DNA of 64,000 bases from Streptomyces sp. NBC_00483. GTDB lineage: Bacteria; Actinomycetota; Actinomycetes; Streptomycetales; Streptomycetaceae. A program made the position numbers and the translations under genes. The first letter of the stretch is position 1, and the number at the start of each line of letters is the position of its first letter. This document shows, one piece after another, positions 41,121 through 51,814 of the stretch. Where the stretch lies: NCBI RefSeq assembly GCF_036013745.1, contig NZ_CP107880.1:8804001-8868000 (forward strand), in the 5' to 3' direction. The notes beneath the pieces were generated by a model. It had not been told where the DNA came from and did not search any database. It was given only the letters and a program-made list of their open reading frames with translations.

Positions 41121-41262
41121 CCCGTCGGGGTGGCCGGGCGCTGCCCGTACCGGTCGCGTACGGTCGATGCGGTCGGCAGCCCGGACCCGGGTCCGAGGCG
41201 CTGACCAGCATTGTCAGGGCGGGGGCGGTCGTAAACGGCTGCCGGGAGAGCGGAGTTCGCGG

Positions 41263-42291
41263 ATGCGTGCAGTGGTCTTCGAGGAGTTCGGCAAGGACGC
41301 GGAGGTACGGCAGGTCGCCGACCCCGCGCCGCCCCGGGACGGCGTCGTGGTGCGGGTCGGGGCGACTGGGCTGTGCCGCAGCGACTGGCACGCCTGGCAG
41401 GGCCACGACCCGGACGTCCGCCTCCCGCACATCCCCGGCCACGAACTGGCCGGCACCGTCGAGGCGGTCGGCGCCGACGTCACCGAGTGGCGGACCGGCG
41501 ACCGTGTCACCGTCCCGTTCATCTGCGCCTGCGGGCGCTGCGCCTCCTGTGTCCGCGGCGATCACCAGGTGTGCGAGCGCCAGGAGCAGCCCGGCTTCAC
41601 GCACGCCGGATCGTTCGCGGAGTACGTCGCGCTGCACCATGCCGACGTGAACCTCGTCGCCGTCCCCGAGGGCATGACCGACGCCACCGCCGCGAGTCTC
41701 GGCTGCCGCTTCGCCACCGCCTTTCGCGCCGTGGCCGACCAGGGGCGCGCGGCCGCGGGGGAGTGGGTGGCGGTGCACGGCTGCGGAGGCGTGGGCCTGT
41801 CCGCCGTGATGATCGCGGCGGCGGCCGGGGCCCGGGTGGTGGCGGTGGACGTCTCTCCAGAGGCCCTCGCCCTGGCCTCCGCCTTCGGCGCCACCGTCTG
41901 CGTCAACGCGGCAGAGGTCCCGGACACCGCCGCGGCGGTCCGCGACGCCACCCGCGGCGGAGCCCACGTCTCCCTCGACGCGCTCGGTTCCCCCACCACC
42001 AGCGCCGCCTCCGTCGCGAGCCTGCGCCGCCGCGGACGCCACATCCAGGTCGGCCTCCTGCCGGGCGGCGCCCACCTCCCGATGGACCGGGTCGTCGCCC
42101 TCGAACTCGAACTCCTCGGCAGCCACGGCATGGCGGCGCACGCCTACCCCCGCATGCTGGAACTGGTCACCGCCGGAACCCTGCGCCCCGACCGCCTCGT
42201 CACCGCCACGATCTCCCTGGACGAGGCCCCGTCCGCGCTCAACGCGATGGGCTCGGCGCCGGGCCGAGGGGTCACGATGATCGCGCCCTGA
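41263..42291 (+). CDS. Zinc-dependent alcohol dehydrogenase (MDR family)
   Basis: A 342-residue medium-chain dehydrogenase. The catalytic zinc site is [10 protein letters not shown] plus [16 protein letters not shown]; the structural zinc site is [17 protein letters not shown] with four cysteines; the cofactor loop is [18 protein letters not shown] followed by VDVS, suggesting NAD. It oxidises or reduces an alcohol/aldehyde pair, substrate unknown. It follows the TetR gene after 142 bp. The ATG has GGAG within 14 nt, only moderately spaced. Confidence 0.9.
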   Translation: MRAVVFEEFGKDAEVRQVADPAPPRDGVVVRVGATGLCRSDWHAWQGHDPDVRLPHIPGHELAGTVEAVGADVTEWRTGDRVTVPFICACGRCASCVRGDHQVCERQEQPGFTHAGSFAEYVALHHADVNLVAVPEGMTDATAASLGCRFATAFRAVADQGRAAAGEWVAVHGCGGVGLSAVMIAAAAGARVVAVDVSPEALALASAFGATVCVNAAEVPDTAAAVRDATRGGAHVSLDALGSPTTSAASVASLRRRGRHIQVGLLPGGAHLPMDRVVALELELLGSHGMAAHAYPRMLELVTAGTLRPDRLVTATISLDEAPSALNAMGSAPGRGVTMIAP

Positions 42292-42360
42292 CGCAAACCG
42301 CCGGGCGGAGGCGCACGCGCAGCGGCTCGCCGCGAACTCCATACGCACCTCGCCCGCGGC

Positions 42361-45156
42361 TCAGCGGCGCCCGCCGCCACCAGTGGTGCCGCCGTCCCCG
42401 CCCCCGTCTCCAGGGCGCACACACCCGGAGCAGTCCCCGGTCGAGTCCCGCAGATACCGATGCTGGTTCGCCAGGTCGACCACCCTGGTCATCGTGGGCT
42501 CCTCGGTGGGGAAGCCCACGCCGAACCGCTGGTAGAAGCCGAGCAGTTGGCCGTCGGCGCGCTCGACTGCGTCGCGGGCCCGGTCGTACGCCACCGAGGT
42601 CAGCCGGCGGAGGTCGATGCGCACGAGCCGCTCGCCGTCGGGCGGATGGGGCGCTGCGGGCCGCTCGTCGTCGGGTGGGGGAGGTGGTGCGGGCCGGTCG
42701 ATCCGCTCGCCCCACCGGTAGAAGATCCGCTTCACCGGGCCGTCCTCCACCAGCCCGCCGAGGTACTCCTTGAGGATCTGCACGACCCCGTTGTCGCCCA
42801 GGTCGGGGATGTCGAAGGTGCGGGTGGCAGCCAGGGAGGCGAGTTCGGCGAAACGGTCGGTCCGCTGTTCGCGATCCGCGGCGAGCTGCTGGCTCTCGTC
42901 GAGCTGGGCGAGCTCTTCGTCGAGGCCGTCGGTCTCCGGCGGCACGGCAGGTTGCGGTGCGGCCGGGTCGTCGACGTCGAGTGAAGCGGCCTGGTAACGG
43001 CCGACCTGACGCGCGAGTTGGCGGGCCGCCGGGCTCGCAGGCTCCCCGGGTGGCGAGGGCGCCGCCCGGTACACGGCAAGGACCACGGATCGCAGGCGCG
43101 CCGCCGAGCGGGGATGCGCCGTCACCTGCTGATGGATCTCCCGGTACGCGGCCGCTGCCCCCGCCGCGTCCTCGCGGCGCTGCGTCTCCAGCGCGTACCT
43201 CTTGGCCACCGGCCGCTTCCACGTCCCCTCGGAGACCGGGGCCAGGACGACGGCGAACAGCAGCGTGACCATGAGGCCGAGGCTGAGCCCGCTGAGGACG
43301 CGCCGCCCGAAGTTGACCGCGGCGCCCAGCGGCAGCCGCGACTCGCGGAAGCGGGCCGGACGCAACCGCTCCCGCAAGCGCGTGACGCGCTCCGGCCACC
43401 GCAACACCGCGTAACTGCCGCAGGCCAGCACGGTGTACGCCACGAGCCAGTACAGCCAGGGCACTTCGGTCAGCCCTTGGATCGAGCTCAACACGCCCCG
43501 AACTGCGGCGACTTGGGCCGGTCTGAACGACAGTACGTTGCCCAGCCAGACCACGAACACGGCCAGGACCAGCCCGAGTTGCAGGGACACCACGACGTCG
43601 GCCGCCGCCTGCACCGTCGGCCGCGCCGAGTCCTTCAACCGGCGCCAGCCACGCCAGCAGAGCCAGATCGCGATCGGAAAGAACAGCCCGGCGGCCGGCA
43701 GCACGGTCAGTATGTCGCCGGCCACCAGCTGCTGGGCGGCCAGGAACACCAGCGCCACGCCGGGAAGATCCGGGAGATGCCGCACTACGGTGCGTTCCGA
43801 CCGGTCGCACCGCTTGATGGCGAGCACCAGCGCCCAACCGCCGAAGAAGACCAGCACGAGCAGCGGGACAAGTCGGGACGGGAACGACCAGAACAGCGTG
43901 GCCAGCAGCGCGACCGGCGCGCCGAGGGCGACCAGCGCGAGGGCGAGGGCGGCGACGTACCGGCGGTGCCGGAACCAGCGGATCAGCGGTTCGACGACGA
44001 ACTCGCCCACCGTTCGCGGCAGGATCCCGACGAACGCCGCGAGCCCCAGCCCGAAGACGGCCCCGAAGAACCCGCCGAAGACCGCCGCGAGGACGGCCAT
44101 CAGGACGGGGCCGACCCCGTCCACCCCCTGCCGGTCACCGAGCCGCCAGGCGGCCCAGGCGCCGATGCCGAAGGTGACGTACCAGCTCAACTGATCTGCT
44201 ACGTCGCTGGGTTCCTCGGTGTCATTGGTGTCATTGGTGCCATGAGGTTCCCCGGTTTCCTCGGTGTCATCGCCGGTCGCCGTCGGGGTGGGTCGTGGGG
44301 CGGCGTTCGGAGCCGGTGCGGGCGGTGGCCGGTCGGTGCGTTGGCGGTGTGCGATGGCGAGGAGGACCTCGAGGTGGGGGACCTGGTACTGCGGAATCAC
44401 GTAGTGGGTCGGGAAGTCGGGGCCGCGTGAGGACATCTCCAGGCCGCCCTCGTCCGTGACGGTGATCGACACGACGTCCTGCCAGGTCGTGAAGTCGTCC
44501 CGCCCGCGCCTGCGCCGCACGGTCAACCCGTCCCGGCCCACCACGAGCACCCCGAACGGGACTTCGGCGCCGTCCAGAATCGCCGCGGTGGTCGGCGCCA
44601 GGACCGCGTCCCCAATGGCCTGCTGGATCGCCGGGCCCCACTCGTCCTCGTCCGGGAGCTGGAGGCCCTTGAGCAATGTGCGGGTGCGCAGGCCCCGGAT
44701 GCGGGTCGCGTTGAGGAGGGGGCCGCGGTCGGCCGCCCCGAGCGTGATGACCGTCCCGTCAGGGTTGGCGAGCTTGTAGCGTCGCCTGCCGTCCGTGAAG
44801 AGCATCGTCGACGACCAGGGGTAGACGGCATCCCGCCCGTTGGAAGCGACGGCCATCACCCCGCGCTCGTACAGACGCAGCTCTGCGCGCGCGTGCCGCC
44901 AGCGCCACAGTCCCCGGACGGCGACCGGCCCCAACAGCGCCAGCACACCCAGGACTTGGGCCACGGTCGCATCGTCCCAGCTGAAGAACGCGCCGACGAG
45001 AATCGTCGCGAGGAAGGTCAGGGCAGAGAAGGGGATGAGCCGCAGCAGGAGGAGCAGATACGTCAAGGGGCCTCGGCGCGGCGGCCGGTAGGTGCGGCGA
45101 TGCTGCCCCAGCACAGGGTGCTCCGCCTCGGCCTCTGCACTCCTGAGCTCATCCAT
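42361..45156 (-). CDS. Large multi-domain membrane protein of unknown function
   Basis: A 931-residue protein I cannot assign. Residues 28-75 form two hydrophobic helices; 80-270 look like a cytosolic PH-like/DUF6585-type domain (LRLYERGVMAVASNGRDAVY). A Pro/Thr-rich linker with repeated NDTND-type acids (about 275-315) leads to roughly eight membrane helices up to about 655, then a soluble C-terminal part of about 270 residues with a coiled-coil-like Glu/Asp-rich stretch (DGLDEELAQLDESQQLAADR) and LTSVAYDRARDAVERADGQ. It ends with a CSGC motif and a Gly-rich tail. Monocistronic. Start uncertain; an ATG eight codons earlier exists. Confidence 0.7.
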   Translation of the reverse strand: MDELRSAEAEAEHPVLGQHRRTYRPPRRGPLTYLLLLLRLIPFSALTFLATILVGAFFSWDDATVAQVLGVLALLGPVAVRGLWRWRHARAELRLYERGVMAVASNGRDAVYPWSSTMLFTDGRRRYKLANPDGTVITLGAADRGPLLNATRIRGLRTRTLLKGLQLPDEDEWGPAIQQAIGDAVLAPTTAAILDGAEVPFGVLVVGRDGLTVRRRRGRDDFTTWQDVVSITVTDEGGLEMSSRGPDFPTHYVIPQYQVPHLEVLLAIAHRQRTDRPPPAPAPNAAPRPTPTATGDDTEETGEPHGTNDTNDTEEPSDVADQLSWYVTFGIGAWAAWRLGDRQGVDGVGPVLMAVLAAVFGGFFGAVFGLGLAAFVGILPRTVGEFVVEPLIRWFRHRRYVAALALALVALGAPVALLATLFWSFPSRLVPLLVLVFFGGWALVLAIKRCDRSERTVVRHLPDLPGVALVFLAAQQLVAGDILTVLPAAGLFFPIAIWLCWRGWRRLKDSARPTVQAAADVVVSLQLGLVLAVFVVWLGNVLSFRPAQVAAVRGVLSSIQGLTEVPWLYWLVAYTVLACGSYAVLRWPERVTRLRERLRPARFRESRLPLGAAVNFGRRVLSGLSLGLMVTLLFAVVLAPVSEGTWKRPVAKRYALETQRREDAAGAAAAYREIHQQVTAHPRSAARLRSVVLAVYRAAPSPPGEPASPAARQLARQVGRYQAASLDVDDPAAPQPAVPPETDGLDEELAQLDESQQLAADREQRTDRFAELASLAATRTFDIPDLGDNGVVQILKEYLGGLVEDGPVKRIFYRWGERIDRPAPPPPPDDERPAAPHPPDGERLVRIDLRRLTSVAYDRARDAVERADGQLLGFYQRFGVGFPTEEPTMTRVVDLANQHRYLRDSTGDCSGCVRPGDGGGDGGTTGGGGRR

Positions 45157-45257
45157 CCCGGAGAGTGTTCCGCATAACAAGTCGCTCGACGACTGGATTG
45201 CGTGCGGGCGCCGGCAAGGAGTGCGTCGGGGACCTCGCCCCAGCTTGACCGGATGCT

Positions 45258-45300
45258 GCCTCCGTTTTAGTCTCGAATGAGAACGGAGGCTGCATCCGTT
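45258..45300. promoter_or_regulatory. Overlapping TetR-type operators
   Basis: GCCTCCGTT and AACGGAGGC form a perfect 9-bp inverted repeat, and the right arm overlaps AACGGA-N7-TCCGTT, a second typical TetR-size site. They lie 51 bp before the tetR-type gene and are probably bound by its product. Confidence 0.65.
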
Positions 45301-45350
45301 TTTAGCGTAGTGGAACCGTCGGCAGGGATCGGCAGGGATCGGGAGGGTGT

Positions 45351-45947
45351 ATGAGCACCAGTGGGCAACAGGGGCGCAAACCCCGTGCCGATGTCCAGCG
45401 CAACCGCGCTGCCCTCCTGGAAGCGGCGCAACGACACTTTCTGCGGCACGGGGTCGGTACCTCCCTGGAGGCCGTGGCCAAGGAGGCGGGCGTGGGGCCC
45501 GCCACCTTGTACCGGCACTTCCCGACCCGGGAAGCGCTGCTGGCCGCCGTGCTGCAGACGCGCTCCGAAGAGCTGGTGAACCGCCAGGCGGACATCGCGA
45601 AGCTCGGTGACTCCGTCGAGGCGCTGGAGCAGTGGCTGCGGGCGCTGGAGGAGTACTTCAGTGCCTTCAGTGGGCTGCCGGAGCCGCTCATGGCCGCGGC
45701 CCGCGCGCACGAGCCGGACAATCCGCTCACGCTTCCCTGTGACACCCTCATCTCCGCCACGGACGAGTACCTGCGGACCGCCCAACTCGCGGGCCGGGTA
45801 CGGGAGTCGGTGCAGGGGTACGACCTGTTCCTTGCGGCCGTCTCGGTCGCCTGGATCCAGGGCACCGGTGCCACCGACGAAGCGTCGCTGGACCGGTTGC
45901 GTGCGCTCATCGCCAGCGGTTACCGCGAGCGGGACGACCAGGCGTAG
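45351..45947 (+). CDS. TetR-family regulator
   Basis: A 198-residue regulator. The HTH is LEAVAKEAGVGPATLYRHFP followed by TREALLAAVL; the ligand domain has EQWLRALEEYFSAFSGLPEP and a tail motif common in TetR proteins that control NAD(P)H-dependent reductases. It leads a plus-strand set with a reductase (138 bp later) and a nitroreductase. Two overlapping palindromes upstream make autoregulation likely. ATG with GGGAGG about 6 nt before. Confidence 0.92.
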   Translation: MSTSGQQGRKPRADVQRNRAALLEAAQRHFLRHGVGTSLEAVAKEAGVGPATLYRHFPTREALLAAVLQTRSEELVNRQADIAKLGDSVEALEQWLRALEEYFSAFSGLPEPLMAAARAHEPDNPLTLPCDTLISATDEYLRTAQLAGRVRESVQGYDLFLAAVSVAWIQGTGATDEASLDRLRALIASGYRERDDQA

Positions 45948-46085
45948 GCCTTCGACACACCCTTTCCGACACACCCTTCCGCTCGGCCGTCGGTCGCGCG
46001 GTGGCTCGGCGTGCCCCGGAGCAGTGGCACTCCACCCTTCGCACCCCCAAGTCTTCGCACCCTCAAGTCTTCGAGAGGACAAATC

Positions 46086-46820
46086 GTGAAAATCACCGTT
46101 ATTGGTGCCGGTGCCATCGGCGGAAATCTCGCCCGCAAGCTCAGCACGGCCGGCCATGACGTCCAGGTCGCGGTCGCCCGAGGTCCCGAAGCCGTCGCCG
46201 GGCACGTGTTGGAGACCGGGGCCCGCGCGGTGGCGCTCGACAGCGCCGTCCAGGGCAGGGACGCCATCATCCTGGCCATCCCCTTCGGCAAGGCCCCGGA
46301 ACTGGCCGAGCTGTTCACCACCGTGCCCGCCGAGACGGTGGTCATCGACGCCTCCAACTACTACCCGCACCTCAGCGGACGGATCGAGGAGGTGGACAAC
46401 GGCGAGATCGAGAGCGTGTGGATCGCCAAGCAGCTGGGGCGGCCCGTGGCCAAGGCGTGGAACGCAGCCCTCGCCGAGACCCAGCGGACCAAGGGCGTCC
46501 CGGCCGGAACCCCGGGCCGCATCGCCCTCCCGGTCGCCGCGGACTCCGACGAGGCCCGGCGGGTGGCCATGCGCCTCGTGGACGACACCGGCTTCGACCC
46601 CTTCGACGCAGGGCCGCTGGCCGACTCCTGGCGTCAGCAGCCGATGGGCCCCGCCTACTGCACCGAGTTGACCCTCGATCAGCTGCCGGAGGCGCTGGCC
46701 GCGGCCGACCGCGTCAAGGACACCCAGGTGCGCGACAGCGTGATGGAACGCTTCGCCGCCCTGCCGGCCGACCCCACCGTGGAGGACGTCGTCGAGATGA
46801 ACCGCGCCGCCCACCCCTGA
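46086..46820 (+). CDS. NADPH-dependent F420 reductase-like oxidoreductase
   Basis: A 244-residue Rossmann protein. The cofactor loop is ITVIGAGAIGGNLARKLSTA at residues 3-22; AIILAIPFGKAPELAE and VVIDASNYYP match the NADP-binding fold of F420-dependent NADP reductases and predicted dinucleotide-binding enzymes (COG2085). The C-terminal helical part is longer than in archaeal F420:NADP reductase, so the partner may be another substrate. GTG start with GAGAGGA. Followed after 35 bp by a nitroreductase, so the two probably act together. Confidence 0.82.
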   Translation: MKITVIGAGAIGGNLARKLSTAGHDVQVAVARGPEAVAGHVLETGARAVALDSAVQGRDAIILAIPFGKAPELAELFTTVPAETVVIDASNYYPHLSGRIEEVDNGEIESVWIAKQLGRPVAKAWNAALAETQRTKGVPAGTPGRIALPVAADSDEARRVAMRLVDDTGFDPFDAGPLADSWRQQPMGPAYCTELTLDQLPEALAAADRVKDTQVRDSVMERFAALPADPTVEDVVEMNRAAHP

Positions 46821-46855
46821 TATCCGAAACCCAACTCCCCCCGAAGGGAACCACG

Positions 46856-47563
46856 TTGACCACCGTCACCCCGCTGCCCGCCTCGTACTTCAGTGATCTC
46901 GTACGCGCCAGGCACTCCTCCCGGCAGTTCCTGCCCACCTCGCTGCCCGCCGCAGACATCCGCAGCATCCTGGAAGACGCCCAGTCGGCACCCTCGAACA
47001 GCAACACCCAGCCGTGGCACGTCCACATCGTCTCCGGCGCGGCGCGCGACGCCCTGAGCAAGGAGCTCCTCGCGGCGTACGAAGAGGGCCGGACCTCCCT
47101 CGACTTCACCTCCGGCTACGGCGAAGGCATCTACCAGGAGCGCTCGCACCAGCACGCGGCCACCGTCTACGGAGCCCGCGGCGTGGAGCGCTCCGACCTC
47201 GAAGGCAGGAAGGAGGTCATCCGCGAGAACCTGCGGTTCTACGGAGCACCCCATGTCGCCCTGCTCTTCATGCCGGTGCTCGGCGACGGTGTCCGCGCCG
47301 CCGGTGACATAGGCATGTACGCACAGAACTTCCTGCTCTCGCTGACAGCGCGGGGCTACCACGGCATCCCCCAGGCCGTCCTCGGTGTCTACGCCGACAC
47401 GGTTCGCCAGTCCCTTGGTGTCACCGATGACCTCAAGCTGCTGTTCGGCGTCTCCTTCGGGATCGGCGACAGGACCTCACCGATGCATGGCATCGACGTG
47501 GGCCGCATCCCGCTGCAGCAGAGCGTGGCCCTGCATGACACCCCCGGCGTCCTCGATGGGTAG
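46856..47563 (+). CDS. Nitroreductase-family flavoprotein
   Basis: A 235-residue FMN-dependent oxidoreductase. RARHSSRQFLPTSLP near residue 18 and APSNSNTQPWHVHIVSG near 50 are the FMN-phosphate and ring-contact motifs; GIPQAVLGVYAD and LLFGVSFGIGD are the C-terminal signatures. Members reduce nitroaromatics, quinones or enones with NAD(P)H. TTG start, supported by GAAGGGAA at 5 nt. Last gene of the TetR-led operon; a tandem repeat array separates it from the convergent exporter. Confidence 0.88.
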   Translation: MTTVTPLPASYFSDLVRARHSSRQFLPTSLPAADIRSILEDAQSAPSNSNTQPWHVHIVSGAARDALSKELLAAYEEGRTSLDFTSGYGEGIYQERSHQHAATVYGARGVERSDLEGRKEVIRENLRFYGAPHVALLFMPVLGDGVRAAGDIGMYAQNFLLSLTARGYHGIPQAVLGVYADTVRQSLGVTDDLKLLFGVSFGIGDRTSPMHGIDVGRIPLQQSVALHDTPGVLDG

Positions 47564-47567
47564 TACG

Positions 47568-47633
47568 CAACCACCCATCAACCACCGATCGACCACCCAT
47601 CAGCCACTCATCAACCACCCATCAACTGCCCAT
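47568..47633. repeat. Six 11-bp tandem repeats
   Basis: Six contiguous units of CAACCACCCAT or close variants, period exactly 11 bp, fill the gap between the convergent nitroreductase and exporter stops. There is no hairpin here; the array is the only feature of this gap. Confidence 0.85.
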
Positions 47634-47638
47634 CAAGG

Positions 47639-49213
47639 TCACCGGGACGAGGCCGGGGCCGGGGCGGCGGCCGGGGTGTCTTCCCGGGGTGCTGGTGCGG
47701 CCGTCCGGTTCGGCGGTCGTACGAGGGCCAGGACGATCAGTCCGCCGAGGGCTGCCGCGCAGGCGGCGAGCAGGAAGACCGTGTCGAGCCCGGTGGCGAA
47801 GGCCTGATGCACCAGGTGCTGTGCCTCCGCGCTGTGGGCGGCGGGCACGGCCTGCACCAGGTGCTGCGCCTGTCCCGCGGCGAGGGCGGCGGCGGCCTGA
47901 TCGGGGTCAGGGACGGCGCCGGACGCGGTGAGTGCGTCGGCCGTACGGCTGGTGAAGACCGCGCCGAGGACGGCGATGGCCAGGGTCATGCCCAACTGGC
48001 GGAAAGTGTTGACGGCCCCGCCGGCCATGCCCGCCTGTCGTGGCGGCACGGCGGACGTTGCGGCCGAGACCAGCACCGGGGTGGCCAGACCCACGCCGAT
48101 CCCGGTGACCACGAGGCCCCAGACGAGCGAGGTGGCCCCTGCGTCGGCCGTCATCCCCGCGCGCAACAGCAGCATGCCGGCGGCGATGGACAGGAGCCCG
48201 AGGCCGATCGGCAGGCGTGGGGAGAGCCGCTGGATGTGGCGTCCGGCGCCGGCGGCGACGAGGAACGACGCGCCGGCCAGCGGGGTCAGGGCGAGGCCCG
48301 CCGCGACCGGCCCAAGGCCCAGCACGGACTGCAGCCACACGGAGAGCAGCACCAGACAGCCGAAGGCGCCGCCCTGCAGCAGCAGCGCACCGCTCATCAG
48401 GCCCGCGAACGACGGGCGTCGCAGCAGGGTCAGGTCGAGCATCGGGGCACCGCCGCGTCGTGCCGTGCGGTGCTCGATCAGTACGAACGCGGCCAGAGCC
48501 AGGACACTGACGGCGAAGGTCGCCAGGATCTCGCCCGAGGCCCAGCCCGCCTCAGGTCCACGGATGAGGCCGTACGTGAGCGTGGTGGCGGCGACGGTGA
48601 AAGCCGTCGCGCCGGGGACGTCGATACGGGCCGGTGCACCGTTGCCGGACGGCTTGCCCGACTGGTCGGCGCGCACCACCCGCAGTGTCATGGCGATGGC
48701 GACGGCCGCGATGGGCAGGTTGACCCAGAAGATCGCCTGCCAGCTGAGGTGCTCGGTGAGCAGACCGCCGAGAAGCGGTCCCGCGGCGGCGGCCGCGCCG
48801 TTCGCGGCGCCCCATATGCCGAAGGCCGTGCCGCGGTCCCTGCCCTGGTACGAGGAGATCAGCAGGGCGGGGGTCGTGGCGAACATGGCGGCGCCTCCGA
48901 CGCCCTGCACCACGCGGGCGGCGATCAGTACCCCGGCGTCGGGGGCGAGGCCGCAGACCAGCGAGGCCAGGCCGAAGAGCCCCAGGCCGTAGACGTAGAA
49001 CCGCCGGTGCCCGAACCGGTCCGCCACGGAACCGGATGCCAGGAGCAGGGCGGCGAGGGCCAGGGCGTATCCGTCGATCACCCATTGCAGCGAGGTGAAG
49101 GAGGCGTCGAGATCGTCGGCCATGCTCGGCAGGGCGACGTTCACGATGGTCACGTCCACCAGCAGGATGAAGGCGCCGAGGCAGACGGCCAGCAGGGGCC
49201 ACCACTTGCGCAT
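47639..49213 (-). CDS. MFS drug exporter, DHA2 (EmrB/QacA) family
   Basis: A 524-residue, 14-helix drug:H+ antiporter. Motif C-type helix 1 text is FILLVDVTIVNVALPSM; SVADRFGHRRFYVYGLGLFG is motif A; AARVVQGVGGAAMFATTPAL is motif B; the family-specific helix 5 segment is GIWGAANGAAAAAGPLLGG. Two His/Gln-containing segments (QAQHLVQAVPAAHSAEAQHL) form a late extracytoplasmic loop. It exports hydrophobic drugs or metabolites. ATG with GGAG 7 nt upstream. A five-unit 13-bp repeat lies upstream, between it and the broken Lrp-type gene. Confidence 0.92.
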   Translation of the reverse strand: MRKWWPLLAVCLGAFILLVDVTIVNVALPSMADDLDASFTSLQWVIDGYALALAALLLASGSVADRFGHRRFYVYGLGLFGLASLVCGLAPDAGVLIAARVVQGVGGAAMFATTPALLISSYQGRDRGTAFGIWGAANGAAAAAGPLLGGLLTEHLSWQAIFWVNLPIAAVAIAMTLRVVRADQSGKPSGNGAPARIDVPGATAFTVAATTLTYGLIRGPEAGWASGEILATFAVSVLALAAFVLIEHRTARRGGAPMLDLTLLRRPSFAGLMSGALLLQGGAFGCLVLLSVWLQSVLGLGPVAAGLALTPLAGASFLVAAGAGRHIQRLSPRLPIGLGLLSIAAGMLLLRAGMTADAGATSLVWGLVVTGIGVGLATPVLVSAATSAVPPRQAGMAGGAVNTFRQLGMTLAIAVLGAVFTSRTADALTASGAVPDPDQAAAALAAGQAQHLVQAVPAAHSAEAQHLVHQAFATGLDTVFLLAACAAALGGLIVLALVRPPNRTAAPAPREDTPAAAPAPASSR

Positions 49214-49270
49214 GTCGTTTCTCCATTCGGATCGTGCGTGCTGTCGGAGGAGAGAGCCGGCCGGTGAATG

Positions 49271-49335
49271 CACGTATGTCACGCACGTATGTCACGCATG
49301 TGTGGCACGCACGTGTGTCACGCACGCATGTCCCC
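49271..49335. repeat. Five 13-bp tandem repeats upstream of the exporter
   Basis: Units CACGTATGTCACG (twice identical), CATGTGTGGCACG, CACGTGTGTCACG and CACGCATGTCCCC are contiguous with a period of exactly 13 bp, starting 58 bp before the exporter ATG. Each unit is rich in CACG/CGTG half sites, so this may be an iterated operator in the promoter region. Confidence 0.85.
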
Positions 49336-49426
49336 GGCGTCGTCCCTTCGACTGATCCTGGAACCCCCTCGGGCAATTCAATGAGCCAGAGATGCCCTGA
49401 TGCTCAGATCCGACACAATGGAATCC

Positions 49427-50415
49427 ATGAAGACGTATCTCGACACATCTGACGAAGCCGACCGTGAGCTGTCGGTCGAGGAGATGGCGCTCGCGCACGC
49501 CCTTCAGGTCAACGGACGGGCCTCGTTCAAGGAGATCGGCGAGGCCCTGGGGGTGTCCGACCAGACCGCGGCGCGCCGCTGGTCCCGCCTGCGGTCCGCC
49601 GGAAAGCTCAGGGTTCTGGGGCTGACCGATCCGATGCGGCTCGGCGACTCCTCGTGGGTCGTACGCATCCGGTGCACACCTGACGCGGCGGCCTCCATCG
49701 GGGAGGCACTGGCGCGGCGTCCGGACACGACGTGGGTCAGCCTCAGCTCCGGCGGCACCGAACTCGTCTGCTCGGTGCGAACCCGGGGACCGGGGCTGCG
49801 GGAGCCGCTGCTACTGCAGAAACTGCCGCGCACACCCCAGGTGATGGACGTGTCCGCGCACTGCCTGCTGCACGTCTGATCGGGCCACTGACACCCGCGC
49901 AGGTCGCGGCCCTCACGCCACCCTCCGTGCCGCAGCGCGCCACGGACGCGGCCCCCGCGGTGACCCTGGACGACGGCGACCGCCATCTGCTCGACCTGCT
50001 GGCCCGGGACGGCAGGGCGGCGCCGGGGGAGCTGGCTGCCGCGACGGGCCTGTCGCAGTCGACGGTGCGCCGCCGGATCACCGAGCTCAGGACGGCCGGA
50101 GTCCTCTACTTCGACGTCGAGTACCGCCTGGACGTTCTCCAGCGGAACTTCCGGGCGGCGCTGTGGCTGGAGATCGATCCGGCCCGCCTCGCCGAGGCGG
50201 GCGAGGCGTTGGCCACCCACCCTGAAGTGCCCTTCGCCGCCGCGGTGACGGGCACGGCCAACCTGTACGCCAGCGTGGACGCCACGAGCGCGCAGCACTT
50301 CTACCGCTACCTGACCGGGCCGGTGGCCACCTTGCCCGGTCTACGTCACACGACGACCGCCCCCGTCCACCGCACCTTGAAGGGCCCCGGCCCCTACCTC
50401 CCGGCTGCGGGATGA
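49427..50415 (+). pseudogene. Tandem-domain Lrp/AsnC regulator, frame-broken
   Basis: The first frame encodes an AsnC HTH (VEEMALAHALQVNGRASFKE, GVSDQTAARRWSRLR) and an RAM-like effector part, ending in MDVSAHCLLHV followed by TGA. The second half of the usual two-HTH protein continues in another frame: LIGPLTPAQVAALTPPS, then a second HTH (LLDLLARDGRAAPGELAAAT, GLSQSTVRRRI) and a second effector domain to PAAG. In family members a glycine/aromatic linker of roughly a dozen residues joins the two; it is missing, so a small out-of-frame deletion near 49875 is the simplest cause. An intact protein would be about 330 residues. The start is uncertain: no good ribosome site. Confidence 0.75.
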
Positions 50416-50491
50416 GCCCGTAAGGGCTGCGCCGCCCTGCCCTGGGCGGCGGTGGCGCCAGCCGTCATCCGTGAGGCCGACCGCCACCGCC

Positions 50492-51814
<1,323 letters not shown>

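Noticed and set aside
47433..47618. Small minus-strand frame through the 11-bp repeats
   Set aside because: Most of it is antisense to the nitroreductase C-terminus, and the remainder merely translates the tandem repeat.
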